A stretch of 64,000 nt of DNA from Strongylocentrotus purpuratus (taxonomy: Eukaryota > Echinodermata > Echinoidea > Camarodonta > Strongylocentrotidae). The notes beneath the pieces are model-generated. The model did no database searches. It saw only the letters and a program-made list of their open reading frames with translations, and was not told the origin of the DNA. The DNA is taken from the NCBI RefSeq assembly GCF_000002235.5, contig NW_022145601.1, positions 23,973,389 through 24,037,388 of the forward strand, in the 5' to 3' direction. How positions within the stretch are numbered: the stretch's first letter is position 1; each line of letters starts with the position of its first letter. Below, piece by piece: positions 1 to 15,000 of the stretch. The translations under genes were made by a program, and so were the position numbers.

Positions 1-349
1 TATTACTATAATAGTTGTAATTGATGAATTACTATTGATTAGTAAAAATCTATTTTTCAAAGTTGCAAATGTTCTATTTTTCATAATTGGAGGGACTGTT
101 CTGTGTCCTGGGTTATGTTTAAAGGGGGGACGAACATTTCTCATGAAAACTGAACAGGAGAAATACTTTATACATAGGCATCACAGGTGGTCGTTCTAAG
201 TAAACAATTTCTTTATCAGATTAGACCAGGCCTTCATTATCAGTGCTCCTAAATATTATGCAAATAGAGCCTTGTATATCAATAGTTGAGCCAAAATCAG
301 TCTTAATTATGTAGAGGATCACGCTTGGAAATTTTGAGGTTTTTTTCAC

Positions 350-735
350 TGAGCGGTCACACTGTGAATTTTATAGTTCATATTGTGAAATATTTCATAG
401 GGCGGCCATAATGCAAATTCAATTTTCACCCTGTGAAGTGTTTTCATATAGTAGCCACATTTACTGTTCACAATGTGAAATGTATGTCGTAACATATTTA
501 CACTGTGAAAATCCGTTTTTCACAATGTGGAATATTTTTCACAGTTTGGCCACACTATGAAATCATTTTCACATTGTAAGCGGGCACATTCACACTGTGA
601 AATCGAATTTCACAATGTGAACACTGTATGGTTTACCACATTGTGACGGTGTCCACACTGTGAAAACACTCTGTTCACAGTGTGAATTGTGTTTTCACAC
701 TGTGTTTCACATTGTGAATGAGTGTGAATGAGTGT
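350..735. repeat. Irregular cluster of TTCACA/TGTGAA palindromes
   Basis: More than twenty TTCACA or TGTGAA half-sites in under 400 bp, many joined head-to-head as TTCACANTGTGAA, at irregular spacing. Not a regular tandem array; flanking sequence between sites is not repeated. Confidence 0.9.
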
Positions 736-3700
736 GTTCTTTCCAGCAGGGGTATGTCATTGAAATGTGTTAGGTTACCTATCCTGCATAATCTTTGCCT
801 GTGGGCTTTTACAAGAACAAAAAGTACATCGAATCATTTCATAAACGAACTTATGGACTTTTCTTTGGAATTCCATTGATGGATTGTACTCATGAAACCT
901 ATTTTTAGTAGGAGTTTGTTTTGATAATGTCAGGTTTTTCATGGATTTTTTCGTTGATAAGTAGCAGGCATAATGTACACATGAAATACGATTACTACTT
1001 TATTCCCTTTGGAATGTTAGAAACAAGCATGTAACTTGAGGTTTCTCAGTGACGAGCGGCAGAAATTCTCATGCACCCTGGACTTCAATATTCCAGAGGC
1101 TGTCCCGAGGGCGAATTCCAGTCTCTTTATTACATTTCCAATATGATTATGTTTCGGGAGAGAGTTGAGGAAGACAAGTCATTTGGAGGTAAACGGGCTT
1201 TAGGGATAAATCGAAACAGATATGACACGGGTCCTGCTATATTGATCGCAAAGGTCGCCCAAAGGAAATTGATATGGGTTTCTGAGTTGAACTTGAATGC
1301 GGGTGTTATCATTGAGGAGGTTTCGAGGTGGTAGAGTCACAAAATTAAATTGTTGAGAATGCAGATTTTGGATTGATGTGTGCCAGAAGCTAAAATGCGG
1401 ATGTACTGTCCAAAGGTGTGTGTTTTTATAGTCATGATGTCAAGAACTTTGTAAAAATCGGCAGTCAAAGATATGTATCATATCATTATCCCTGCTGCTT
1501 CATTCAACATCCCTTGAACTTTAGAAAGGACACGTCATAAGGGCACTAAGAACACATTTCCCAAAAGTAAATGTTGAAAGAACTTCTGAGATTTGTTTTA
1601 TTTCAATGCTGCCCGTATTGTTTGCAGCATAACTATCTTCATATCAAAAACAGATATTACTTGACTCTCCCCCTCAATTGTGCATATAGCGATTAAAACA
1701 GTATTAAGAAAACAGCCACGGTCTTTGATGGTGAACCTAAGATCTATGAGTTCTTATTTTATTCAAGATTCAGTACATAGATTATTTGGTGAAATCCTAA
1801 CTGCTCAAATAAGGAGGTCTTTCATCGGAATCGGAGTCTCTGTGGAAACGTTATTTAAAGTGGCAAGAGGCCATAACCTCATCAATAAATGCAGTCTTTC
1901 TAATAACACGTATAACATGTAAGTTTGCCCAGAGGATCACGAGAAAGAATTGAGAAGGGACCACTCTGCATCTTTTTCTACGAGATTTTAAAGCCCCACT
2001 GCACTACTTATAGCTACGTGCGCCCTCTATAAAACAAACAATGCCTAATCGGTGCCAGTTGGTTCCCTATGATCCCCTTTTTCTTATGTTAATTGAGAGC
2101 TGATTTGATGAGATAACCACCTGTCAAATAATCTTGCAGGGAGGTCTAATCCCCCTGGCCAAACTAGTGCAGACGGACATTAAGGTGCTCAGAAAACCGG
2201 TGAGGCCGAGGCACCGTTCGCCCCTCCCAATTACGACTTTGCCTAAAGCCAGCTTCACAAAGTAACGCTTCCAGAGTTGGCAAATTTCAATACCTATCCC
2301 TCATGGACGTAGGACATCCAAATTACTTCAACGTCTTTGTATTAACCTTCATTCCCCTACAGTCTTAATCATGGTACGATGCAGACGATAATCTCTGAGT
2401 TTTGCTCCAGTAGGTATCATCGATCGATTAGCACCTTAGACTGATCGATAAGTGTCACGCCTGACTAGTTTTAAGCATACTTTTTCAATATGGTGGATAT
2501 CAAAATACGCCTTCCCGCCTCTGTGAATGATCCGTACTCTGAAAGTACATGACTTTTGCGACGGATTGGAGAGAAGTGCCTGAGTGCGTTCAAGTTGTTC
2601 AAGTTGCGAGGCCTAGAAAAACAAATGCCAGAGGGTAAACAAATGTTTTCCCCCTGAACATTATGTTATTAAGCTTTGCAAAGGTTCATGTTCATACCAG
2701 AACTCGTCAAGTGCAAAGGTGTTTATTTTATTAGATACTCAATATTAAATCCATTATTTTGTACTATAATCTATATATTGACCTATCTACAAAGCGATTC
2801 AATGCCAATTAGGAATTTCCTCTCATATGGATACTGCAATAAACTGCAATATTTTACTAGCTGGAATGTTTATATCATAGTTTCAGTCACTTAATGACGT
2901 AAGAATTCCCAGCTGATTAAAAACACCTTAAAACACTAATACAAAATAATTTTGTTCTTTCCATTTTTACCTTTCAATGAAGGCTTGCGCAACAGTAAAA
3001 AAAAAAAAAAAAAAAAAAATGACCCATAACGAAATTCCCGGCATTCGTTTACCCACAAAAAGATTGTAATAGTAATAGATGAAGTTTGTCTTTTCTTTGA
3101 AGTTCCACTCGGATGCCGTTAGTCTCTTTTCGACCCTGTAGCAATGACGTAGATTTGTTTAATAGTCCCTTGACTCCCTCGTGTATGATCGGCTTCGGGC
3201 TCGTTTCGCCCCATCGCTCAGAATAACTTCCCTGATAAAGCTTTCTAATTATGCCTAGCCACAAGTAACTTGATGAAGTCCAGTAGGAGATCAGATAATG
3301 TTCAGAGACATGGCGGATGTATGTTAAACAGAGAGACAATATAGATTTTTCTTTCTTAAAACCAGTTCTTCGATCGCTTTCATCTTTTTTTAGAAACAAA
3401 ATATACATAATTGATAGTAAGATAGACCAACTAGAATGTTCTCAATGACACATTAAACATGGTGCTGGTTTTTCGATTCCAGTAGATCACTTCCACAAAT
3501 TTGTCAATGATATCTCTTGAAGAGGATTTTTGTGGCGCTTGAATTGTAAGTTATATGTCAGCTTCTTACCATTATAGACATTAAATTATCTGGTCAATCC
3601 GACTCTGTTGAGTTCTTAAAGCATTTGAGACTATTTGGCTGTATCGTAATATAACGTACTGTTATAATTATGTGAAGCTGTAGAGAAATATATTTAATCG

Positions 3701-4449
3701 AAAAATACAATTGTTAAAAGCCAGGTCTGGTCTAATCCGATCGGATACTTTTGTAAAAAAGTCAAATATAAAATAGTAGAATCGGAAGCGTTGGGAGATT
3801 TTCATGATTCAGACACGGCTCAATAAAAATTCTTACTGCATTTCATTTCTTTTCAACGAGCGCTATACATTTCGACTTTAGAAATGCATATCACACACAA
3901 GAAAAGGGTTATAAAATGGGGATTAGATAAGGGAATCTATGCCGTCTTACAAATGTTATACCAGTGGAAACAGACCTTGAGCTAGGATGACTGGTTGAGA
4001 TGGGGTCGAAAGATAATAAGAGGGTAAAAATCGATTATCTTCGAAAGAAACGGTAGATGTCGGATGCGACGTGAGGGGGTCATTATTTACCCACTACAAT
4101 TCCGGAGTGACACCTGCTTACTGAATGAGCCGTGAAGAGCACTGTGATAGCTTGCTATATAGGTAGCCGCCCTCTCAGGAGAACATACCTGCTCGACTCG
4201 GTGGTGTGACTGCAAGGGCCACTCCTGATTAACAAAAGTTCTCGAGCGATCTTTTTTTTGCGTCTTCGATAGGCTGTTTCAAGCTTTTGATATCGAGAGA
4301 GAATGAAATGATTGGGAACATGATTTTGGTTGCAAGACCGTATATTTTCGTCTTTGATGAAGGTCATGTGATCAATAAGAACATCATCATACCGAACCGA
4401 AGACTTATAATTCATGATTTTAGATTACCTAGTTCTTATCGACACCAGC

Positions 4450-4606
4450 GGGGGGGGGGGGGGGGCGTTTCACAAAACTTGTCATCAGTGACAAATTACA
4501 GTTTTTGTTATAAGCTACTGAAATCCTTGCTTCTGATTGGTTATCAACAGATTTGTCACTGGTTTTTATCATTTTTCATTGAAAAAAGGCTGTGTGAAAC
4601 AGGTCC
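4450..4606. mobile_element. Short MITE-like foldback element
   Basis: GTTTCACAAAACTTGTCA...GTGACAAAT is partly inverted at the other end as ATTTGTCAC...GTGTGAAACAGG. It begins next to a G-run, as does the element at 23615. Imperfect, decayed. Confidence 0.5.
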
Positions 4607-5628
4607 CAGGTCCTGGATTCGGCTCTGTGCTCGGTAATTTCATCCTTCGTAAGCAAGATACACCTGCCATATTTATTTTGTCGGTCTCGACCCAGGTGTA
4701 TCTAGCCTAGCAATGCTGCAGTAACTCTTATATTGGCAGGTCCCGCAGAAAGATCGGTATCTGTATTGTTGTAGAAAATGATTGGGTCATTGGACGTGTT
4801 ATTTGATATATCGCCATTCATGATGTCGCTGGTCAAGAGTTGCCCCTAGAGTGCAATCATGATGACATCGTCTTGACCATGCTATACTTTTTATCGTATC
4901 ATATTACCGCAGAAAAGATCATCCATCCACTCAGTGGATAGCTTATTTATGTTCTATAATTGAAATTATGAAACATGACGGTAGTTACCTCTTTCAAAGA
5001 AAGTCTTGAAATGCAGGATCGTTAATGGCGTAAGCGTTCACTAATTTAAGACAAGCGCCATTAAAGAATAAATGAACAGCAACGAGCCATGTTTGTTCAC
5101 TGCAAACGTGCATGTATTATCTTCACATTTCAGTACAAACAGTCGAGTTGACAAACACTTGGAAAACAGGGAATAACGTGCAGTGAATATACAGCCCTAG
5201 AGGCAGTATGTAAAAAGGCATTAGCAAAAAGTCAACAAAATGTCGCTACATTTTTAAAAATTTGAATTCTTTAGGTCAATCATCTTCATATCACTGAAGA
5301 TTTACTCATGTAAAAATACCTTCCAAATAGCAAACATATTAAATGGATGCATCTACAGGAATTCGTAATTAGCAGGTTGACTGTGGAAGATTTTCCCCAT
5401 ACCTTTGTACACAATGTCACAAATTAAACGGTCATGGCGCTATATTCACTGTGCGTTATTCCGTGTTTTGCGACCAGGCATTTATTTTGCCTAACACGTA
5501 AAATTATTAATGCCCGGTCATTAGTAAATAATAATGACCGGTCATTAGTAAAAATCATGTCATAAAACATAATTTTATTAAACAAATAAAACGTCATCTT
5601 ATAAAACAAATAACACATCATTTTGTTC

Positions 5629-5750
5629 GGGCATTAGTAAAATCACCCACACTCGGTACCTTCGAAACATCCCAAACACCCCCGGCTATCGCCTCGGGCG
5701 TGTTAGACTATTCCAAAGATACCTTGTGTGGGTAATTCTTACTAATGCCC
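5629..5750. mobile_element. 122-bp foldback element with GGGCATTAGTAA ends
   Basis: GGGCATTAGTAAAATCACCCACAC at the left is inverted at the right as GTGTGGGTAATTCTTACTAATGCCC, with similarity continuing toward the centre. Related words (GGTCATTAGTAA) occur just upstream at 5516-5550, suggesting a further decayed copy. It ends 124 bp before the first visible ATP13A exon. Confidence 0.8.
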
Positions 5751-5874
5751 TCACTGCTGTGTATTATTTGTATAATCTTCACTATGCGTTATTCTCTGTA
5801 TTTACCTTTAATCGGATTTCAAAAGTAGTGTCTGACCAACAAATATATCTGTGTTTTTTTTCTCCCGTGTGCAG

Positions 5875-6042
5875 GAGTGCTATGGATACAAGCGGAGCAT
5901 CCCAAAGACCGTCCTGTCCTGTATAGTTGGCATCTTGACGTGTGGTCTTCTCTTATTATTCTTCCGATGGAAACCAAACTGGAAGATCAACTGCCTCTAC
6001 AACAGGTGTAATCTCAACGATGCACAATGCATACTCATCAAG
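5875..6042 (+). CDS. ATP13A3: ATP13A exon 1 of those visible (N-terminal membrane segment)
   Basis: Acceptor gtgcag before GAG, donor AAG/gtgggt. Encodes 56 residues starting ECYGYKRS, followed by a hydrophobic stretch and [12 protein letters not shown]. This matches the P5B N-terminal 'YGY...hydrophobic...WKPEW' pattern that dips into the membrane. Phase 0 at both ends. Confidence 0.9.
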
Positions 6043-9000
6043 GTGGGTTGTGACGTCACCTTTCAATTTAGTACACCCCCTCCCCTTTCGACCTATAAAT
6101 TTGTGCATAGAGCCTTCTCGTACCTTTTTCTCTTTTGATCACTTTTTAAAGTAAAGAATTACATCCCAACTATGTAATACGATAAATTATTTAAATCATC
6201 TGAAACCTCTTGGAACTCTTGACAGTTTATTTTTATTGCATCTGTTGCAATATTTTACGCCTTAAAACATTTATTTGGTTGGTTCGTTTTTGTTTTTCAA
6301 TGAAGCTTTATATTGAGAGGTACTTTATCCGTAAACATAAACAATGTTTTTTTATTACTCAGAAAGTAATTGTCCAGATAAGATCATTATATGAGAAACA
6401 AGGATATTGAGTAATTTTGATAATGGCGTTATACTAGACTGATGGCCCTTTTCCAGTTATTTTAATGTGAATATATGTCCTTCCTCTTACTCTATAAGTA
6501 ATTATCCAGTTAAGATCATAAAATGGGAAAAAGGAGATTAATTAATTCTGAAAAAAAGCATACTTCTCGACTGCTGTCTTTTGTTCTCCATCTATTTGAA
6601 TGCAAACATATGTCCAACCTATCATTCTATTTTTGTAGGACTTTTACAAGAGATGGCACATAACGTATGTGAAGACGGAGAAGGTAGAAATACCCAGGTA
6701 TGTAAAGTTCTAGTACATGGGTGCTTTAATTTCACGTTAACATTTACTTTTAAACTTTTTGCATGTTGTAATATATACAGTGAAAAAGAGTTACAGGTGA
6801 AAACTTCCTTTAAAAGTAAGTTCTTGTGAAGTGAGTGCCGTAAACGTTAAAAACCATGTCGATTCATTTTAAATAGAAATTATTCAAGGGCGAAAAACAA
6901 TGAATAACTGCATGCATGTGGTTAAAAGAACTAGGACATACGAACATACCCACAAAGGACAGACAACGACACAGCAAGAGAAAATGACGAAAAAAATAAA
7001 CCCACGAAACACCTGTCACACACAAAAACTCATGTGGCATTTCTCTATTAATATTCATATTTTAGAAATAAGAAACAAAGTGAGAATTCCTTTAAGGTTT
7101 GACAGAAGTCGTTGCATTTTTTAAAGAATTCTTTGCTAGAAAACGCACTCTTTTCCTGTTTCCAACCAATTTACAAACCAATAACTTTCCAAAAGAGGAA
7201 TTTTATTTCGTCTCCACACCTTCATTACATGTAGCCTTTAAAGGGCACATCATCCATATTGAAAAACCTGATTTTTTATAGTAATTCGCTTTGAAATATC
7301 GAGGGATTGTTCGAATGACTTGCCCTCTACTTTATGGAGGCATAGGGACAGGCAATTGTTATTTTAAAAAGGTTTTCTTCTTTGGGAAGATAATTTTATT
7401 GAATATCAGAAGTATCTCTTTACCGACGATGGAGCCTGGCCATGACTGGTTAACATACTTTGAATTGTCATCTTCGTCTTCTCTTTCTCCTTTTTCTTCT
7501 CCTTCTCCTCCTTCTTCTTCTTATCTTATTTTCCTTCGTCGTTCCTTTCTTCTCCTACAAAAAACAGGTCAACAGGCAATGCAGCGAACTTCTTATCTGA
7601 TCTCCTCTACAGATCATTACCTCTTTCAGCAACTTCCTGTCCCCATCTTTATTCTCAAAGGTCTTTATACTTTAACAACGAATAGTTATGCTAGTTTGAT
7701 AAAGGTTGATGCCCTAATAAATCTCAAAACCTCTCGGCACTTTAAACTCACACAGCAAGAAGAACATCCATGCAGAATTCACAAGTGGCATGAAACGAGT
7801 CCCAGGTCAGATGAAGGTAAGTACACCATGGTACATACACACAATCACAGCATTACGCACCTCACACTCTCACGCACCTCACCTCACACTCACCCTCACC
7901 CACGTCCGGTACCGCACACACAAACGCCCGCACAGATTATAATACACACAGTACAATATATTACATGGAAAAATTGCCCTACCTGACAGTAATTTTGTGT
8001 CTGCTCAACTTTGGGTGATTTTATGCCCAATTTAGATGATTTTATGCCCAATTTGGATAATCTTGTGACTAATCATAATTAACTTATTCTGCAAGTTTGA
8101 GCAAAAAACATCCGAGTACGGCATTAATTTGTCAATAACACATTGGTCCCATACATAGGCCTCATCACCCTTATGTTCGGCATTTATTTTTCCAATAATT
8201 TTACTCTGTATATACCTGGATGTGTTTAAATATCAATAGGACCAAAATACTTTTATTATCATGATGGTAAAATCACGTTTAGATACGGATGACATATTGT
8301 TTTTGTCTTTTAATTGCTTGAATACCTTTGCATTCTCATGATCTAGATGACATTCACGCTGTGCATTTTTTTTTCTTCTTCTCATCAAAAGTGATGATTC
8401 CTGCATACTAGTAGCAAAATCGTTCAAAAATGGAAAATGATCATACAGCTTTTCGATAATCAACTGTCAGTAGCCTTGTGTATGTCGCCTCTTGCAATCT
8501 GCGAGCAGTGCAATGACATATTATGTAATCAGAACATGATTTCTTAAGGCAAGACCGAAGGGTATGCATATCGTGATTGACTTTTTTTCTCGAAAGTACG
8601 TGTGATGTTATTGAACAAACATCGAGACGACAGTTTGCATATCAACTTGGATTTCAGAAAAGAGGAAAATTAATCAATTTTTGTTTGTAGGTAAGACTTT
8701 ATAGCTGTTGTCAGGCTGGTTTTTATTTCTCTATTTTCAGCCGACCATCGACACAATACGTTACTTCGTGTTTCAAAAGATGAAATACCTCTGGGACTTT
8801 AACAGGAATACTTTTCACAAGCTCAGGTAAATTGGCTAACGACAAATACATAAATACTAATCAGATACCTAAGCAGTTTGGTGTAATCTAGTCATTAAAA
8901 CTAATAAGAACTTGATATTTACAAAGGATTTAAAACGTATTTAAAACTAGTGAAACTAAATTACAAGGTAGTTAGCAGTGTGCATTTTGAAGTGAAAGAA

Positions 9001-12000
9001 GTCACGATTAATTCGTTCACTCGTATTTTCGTCCATTTGGGCAGATCATCTTCGAAAATTTCTTATTTTGTGCATTTTCCCCATTGGCCAATTTGTGTAT
9101 CTCCTCGAAGATAGCCTCTTGAAGAAATCAAGTTAGAAGTTAAAACACTATTTATTTCAAGAGCATTTATACGATAAAAATGATTTTGTTTTTGTTTAAT
9201 GTACTTGCAACAATCAGTGAGTGACTTACGCAAAACGTTTTCCGAATCCTTAAATAAATTCAAAATTATTCGAAGTGTTTTTGACCTTCATGTGATCTTT
9301 GATCTGAGGTTTTTTTTTCGTTTTCGTCCCTTATTCTAGAGGCTTGGATTATAATGTCCCATCGTCTGATTTCTACACCAAATACACGGGACTAGGTGCG
9401 AAGGAGCAGTCGAGAACGTATGTATGGTAGTAATGATGATAATAATTGTAATGATACCGATGATGATGATGATAATTATGCTAATGATGTTGATGATAAT
9501 AATAATAATAATAATATAACAATATTAATAACAATACTAATAATATTAATAATGATGATGACAAAAGTATCAATATTAATATTAAATAATGATAATAATA
9601 ACAATAAATATTATAATAATGATGATAACAATAATAATAATAATCTCCGTTCAGAATAATCCTGACGTTCTCTTAGTATTATAATCCATGATCTCCAGTC
9701 GTCAGTGAAGAAAAAAAGTGTTCCAGGCATGTTAGGCGGCTATCGAGAGCAAGATTTACTGTGAAATTCTTTTTTTAAATCTGTTTTTCTTCACCAGACG
9801 GGACATGTATGGTTGGAACGAGATTCATATCGGTCTCAGACCCATTCCAGTCCTGTTCTTTCAAGAGGTAAGCGTTCGACGAGCTATCCGTAGGTAGGGG
9901 TATTACATATACCCCAAAGCTGTATTTGACTTGTCCCTTGGTCTTTAGACTTAAAACATGATCAATTTACTTTTGTTTTGGACGCTGAATAAAAGGATGA
10001 CCATGAAGACGCATGCCACCATGAAGACGCATGCCACCATTAATATCGGCAAGGGAATTATGTTAATATTTGTATAACACTTCACTATCACTTTCAGTAA
10101 GGTTGATTACCTATATAGCTTTCATCATGGGCTGGTTCGTTCCTTTCGTATATTTTCCCTACAGATTTTCATGCTTTATATTTACCAATAAAAACAGTCA
10201 TCGTGGTTTTTCACAAGTATTCTTTTTGGAAATACACTTAAGGCATTCACAACACATCCGTGAAAGAAAAAATTCCGCACACTTTAAATCAGAATTGTTA
10301 TACCTTGCTAATTTGGTCCTGATAGTTTAACTTATATATTATATTTAAATTGCTTACATATTGTGGTAATTCGTTTGATACGCGACAAATTGAGGTACCC
10401 TAACCCCCACCCTAGGACAACTGGCCTCTAAGAGACGGATAAGGGGAAGTTCTACAGGTGTACTTATCTCATGGGGTAGCTGTAAATAATGTTTATAGTC
10501 CGTGGTACTTCCAGATACAATTTATTGGAATAGAAATTTAAAAACATTCTTAGAGAATGTATCTCCCTTTATTTTGTCTCTAACTGTCTTTGATTTTCAT
10601 CTCTTCCAGGCTCTTAATCCGTTCTACGTGTTCCAAATCTACAGTGTGTGTTTATGGATCTTTGGATATGGTTACACCTACTTCTCTGTGGCCATTATCA
10701 TGATGTCTTTAATCTCCATCACCCTCACCGTATATAGCACAAGAAAGGTAAGAAATGTGTAGCTCTTGGTCTAAAAGTCTATGAAAGGAAAAATAAAAGG
10801 ACGATTTACTAGTTTTTCGATCTCTCCCCGTCCCTTTTTCGGCTCGCCTCGTTCATAATTACTTTTTAAAATATTTGATATTTTTGCTTTTGAGATGAGG
10901 TAAGTCAAAATCTGAGAATATTTAGACAATGGGTTAACAAAAATCAACATTATAATTTCGCCTTGTTTTGAGCCTCTGTACTGCATACATACAAAATTGA
11001 ATTAAACACAATTTAGGATAAAACTGACCCAAAGTCGTTTGTATGTATTGAAACATATCAAATATCAACTAACGTGGAACCACTCCTCCTCCATTTCAAA
11101 AGAATCCAATGAAAAACAAGAAACGAATTTACTTTAAGGAAAAAACATTAACCCTAAAAGATTAAAAAAATATGTCTTCGAGAGTGTCTCGAATGTTTAC
11201 ATTATCAAATTGGCCTTCAAAGTTTGCCACAAATGTGACAATAATGAAGAAATATATGACAAACATGTGACCATTATTAAGAAACGGTGTGAATTCCCTC
11301 ATCTTAAGCTTTAAATGGACAAGTTCAAGAACTAGGAATGTACTGTGTAATAATTTTACAGGATTTAAAAAAAGGCTACTAGGTGAAAACAAGAAAAAGC
11401 GGTTATATACTGTATGAATCATGCGTTATTTTTCACTCTTTTGCTAAAAGCCAAACTATAGTAATGGGAATACTTTTCCAATGTACCCTTTTCTCTTCAA
11501 GATTTAACATTTTAAATAAACATAATAACTGTAATTCTTCTTTTGTACCGCCTGATATATTCTTAGTGGATTGTATTTATTCATCTCATGAAGTTTAATC
11601 AATCTAAAAGTGGCACGAATACGAAATGCACTGTACTGCCTTTGGAAATTGTTTCTCTATGCCTCCAGCCTACTGTGATAAACCATCGCAAAATATGAAT
11701 AAACTTTCGAATAGCGCAATTTACTGGGAATCAAATCATTGTCTAACGGCTCTCTCCCGTGACGTAAGTGTTATTATTTTAGGGTTTCTATCCTGTACGC
11801 TCACACAAATATCATCGCGAAAATATTTCCATTTTTTATTTTTCGACAGGCGCACATTTTATTGCAAGCTTAACGAAATGAAAAGCGCTGTAATCTTGTT
11901 GGAATTTAATGGAGCAATAACAGTCGTAAGTTGACTCACTATCACCGGCGCCACACTGTTTTGTAATAACAAGATGACTTCGGATCTTATCCCCAATAAA

Positions 12001-15000
12001 TTGGCACCATATACATTGTCGGCATTTCCTCTGCTACTCGCGATCTATAGTTCAGAATAAATGTGCTCTTGTCTCCAATTTGCGCGAATCGGATCATGAA
12101 GAAAACACATTAAAAGGTCTAAGTAGGTCATGATTTGAGTATGAAACATAATTTCATAAATTCATTCTCCTTTTTCCTAGAATTGAATGAATGTTACTTA
12201 AATATGTCAGAAAAACGTTGATTATGTCAACATTTCTTTCAACTGTTTTACTCAATACTATTCACTATACGTATTCAAGCATGCCATTCTATAGGTCGAA
12301 TATTTCGAACGCATTTTTCCCCTTAAAAAAAGCCTCATACATTATGATCAAAACCAGGTTAGGACAATAGTTTCCCTCATGTAAGATACTTTGTCGACAC
12401 ATTCGACATTTTGTCCATTATTGTAATCATTTTTAAAGTTTTTTTGTTCACATGCAGCTGGCATGTTCCCAACCATCCCTCAAAAAAACAATCGATATCT
12501 TTAAATAAGCACATGCATTTTGCATTTGTAAAGTTCCATTTGTATTGTTCCTGCCCCTCAGAAAAATATATCTGTCTTTATGGGGAACCTTTAATGAGTT
12601 ATTCAAGATTTCCAGATGGTTTTTCTCCTTTAAGTTATCAACAAACCTCAGTTTTTTAATGTCCTATAGAAACAGCGGTATCGCGCACAGTATCTCTTTC
12701 ATAATGATGAAATTCTAGAGTGCTTTGCGCTTCAATTTCAGCTTTTGATTTTATTACTCATCACGATGAAATGAAATGATTATATCTGGTCTTTAGAGGG
12801 CGTTCACTTCATTCATATAATAAATAACGGCTTCATCGCAGCAACCGAGTCTTTGCACTCTACGATAGATCAACTTCCCAGTGTGAATAGTACACAATTT
12901 GTTCACGTATTGCCGCAGCATCGGATAGCGTTGTCATGTGAATGCACCATTAAGATCGGAATCAACGAGCAATTTGTCCCATCTAACTTGACCCCAATTT
13001 AGCGTGTCAAATTGACATTCTGGGAATACACTTAAGAATTGAGGTGAAGACAGATGTTTAGAAAGATGTTCAAACCACGGAATATATGGTACCCACTGAA
13101 ATCCCCACAAACTCCGATTTTTTTTTTCTTCTTCGGTTTAAGTCGGAAGCTCGTACTATAGTTCTCAGACATCTGTCTAGCCAATCGAGAGTCCTAAGAT
13201 GACGTACGACTAGATACATTGTGAATAAAGCCTATTCTTAACACGATCGGTAATAGAATCGCATTGTCAATATACATGTACAGAACGATTTTTAACATCC
13301 CTATTTAAAATCGTATTTCAGTCTACGTGACATTATCAAAGAGACGATGAACGATCTCTTCATTTGTATTATTTTTTTCTGAAAAGATGCTTTCATCATA
13401 TTCATGAAAATTTGTCATTAATGCTCCTAAATACTCTAGATGATTTATCAAATAATGTTATAACATTCATGAATGTCTCACTGTATAAAGCAAACGTTTT
13501 AATTTCTTTAGGTGCATATTATGAAATGTTTTTTTAGAATGAACTAATACGATGCGATTTTTTGTTTTTATTTGTTGTTGCTATTAGCAAAGCGTATCAC
13601 TGCGTAATCTGGTAGCTTCTAGTACGAACGTAGTGGTATCTCGGGGAGGTGATGGTAAGTATGTATATGTATATTTATATATATAAGTTACTCTATTGCT
13701 GTAATGTATTTCCTCCCGGTACACACAAACGATATATAGCACTTCGACACGATCGCAGATACTTTCGACAAGTCAACCCAAAGAGATTCCAGTACATATC
13801 TTTGTGATATTTGTGGTCGCATTTACATTCTTTGTTATGTCCGCGTTCTGGACTTTAATGAAACAGTTGGAATTGAACATGAACTAAAATATGATATTTA
13901 CACTTCTGATACTGGAAAAATGAGAATATTTATGATCAGTGTTGTTGTGCAACTCTATTACAGCAATTTAAGAATATCACATAAATTGTGTGGAAATTTA
14001 ACTTTGATTATTTTCTTTAGTAACAGTCATCAAAATCCCCTTTTCCAAAGATTCTATGATATATGTTTAAACAAAAATAACGAAAATATATTGGAGAAAA
14101 GGTATTTTGTTTAGATCTCATAATGATACTGCATCTGACGCAAACCACTCGACAAAGGAATATTTTTCAGAGGAAGTAATACTTCTATTTAGTGGATTTT
14201 CTTGAATCGTCCATCTTTGTCAAAGTGTTTAATTATTGGTGCATTTATGGTCTAGAAAGCAATATTCGCTGTTTGGTGTCTCGTTTACTTTGGGACTGTC
14301 TGTACCTCTATGAATATTCCGAACGTACAAACCTGTGTAACAATGCCAAAATCGTGTTTTAGCCCCTGGCAAAATGACGGCGAACCGAGTGATTTGATCT
14401 CTATTGACCCTTTAACAGCTAAGATCAATGTAACAATACCATAACAAACAAACCTCTTCACAGCTCAACTATCACGTCCCCCCCCCCTTTTCCCCCTTCT
14501 CTTTCTCTCTTTCTCGGTTGTCTATATTCATATATACAAGGGTGTCGATTTGTATCCGTGGTTGGGGGGGATGATAGGTGCCAAAATATTTTCGGCAATG
14601 GATCAAAGCAACCAAAGTGGTAGAAGCGTGTGGCAAGTTGCACCCCTCCCAAGCGCGTAGCCAGGATTTAATTTAAGGGGGGCGGTAGTTAGCACACGAA
14701 GCGCGGTTCCTAGGGGGTTGGGTGCAGGGAGGGGGAGTCCCCCCCCCCCCGCAAAGCGAGGAAGCTTTGACGTTTCACTAAATTATTAGAGAAAGAAGAC
14801 GATTCGTTGGACCGTTCTCGACTCTTAATCCTTGTTTGAATTAAATTCTCCTTCCTCCGCGCGTAGCGCGGTAGCTCTGACGTTTCATTAGATTATTAAA
14901 GAAAGAAGACGATTCTATGTACCATTCTCGACTCTTATTCCTTGTTTGAATCAAGCTCCCCTTCCCCCGCGCGTAGCGCGGAAGCTCTGACGTTTCATTA

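Larger units (their letters stand above)
1..5874. other. Upstream region without recognised exon
   Basis: Holds the TTCACA/TGTGAA cluster, an A-run at 3000-3020, G-run and two small foldback elements. The missing first exon(s) of the ATP13A gene may lie here or beyond the window; I could not find an ATG exon ending in phase 0 that I would trust. Confidence 0.6.

Noticed and set aside
7291..7986. 231-codon open frame
   Set aside because: Composed of TTC-rich and CAC-rich low-complexity sequence. The real coding piece inside it (7756-7816) is in another frame.
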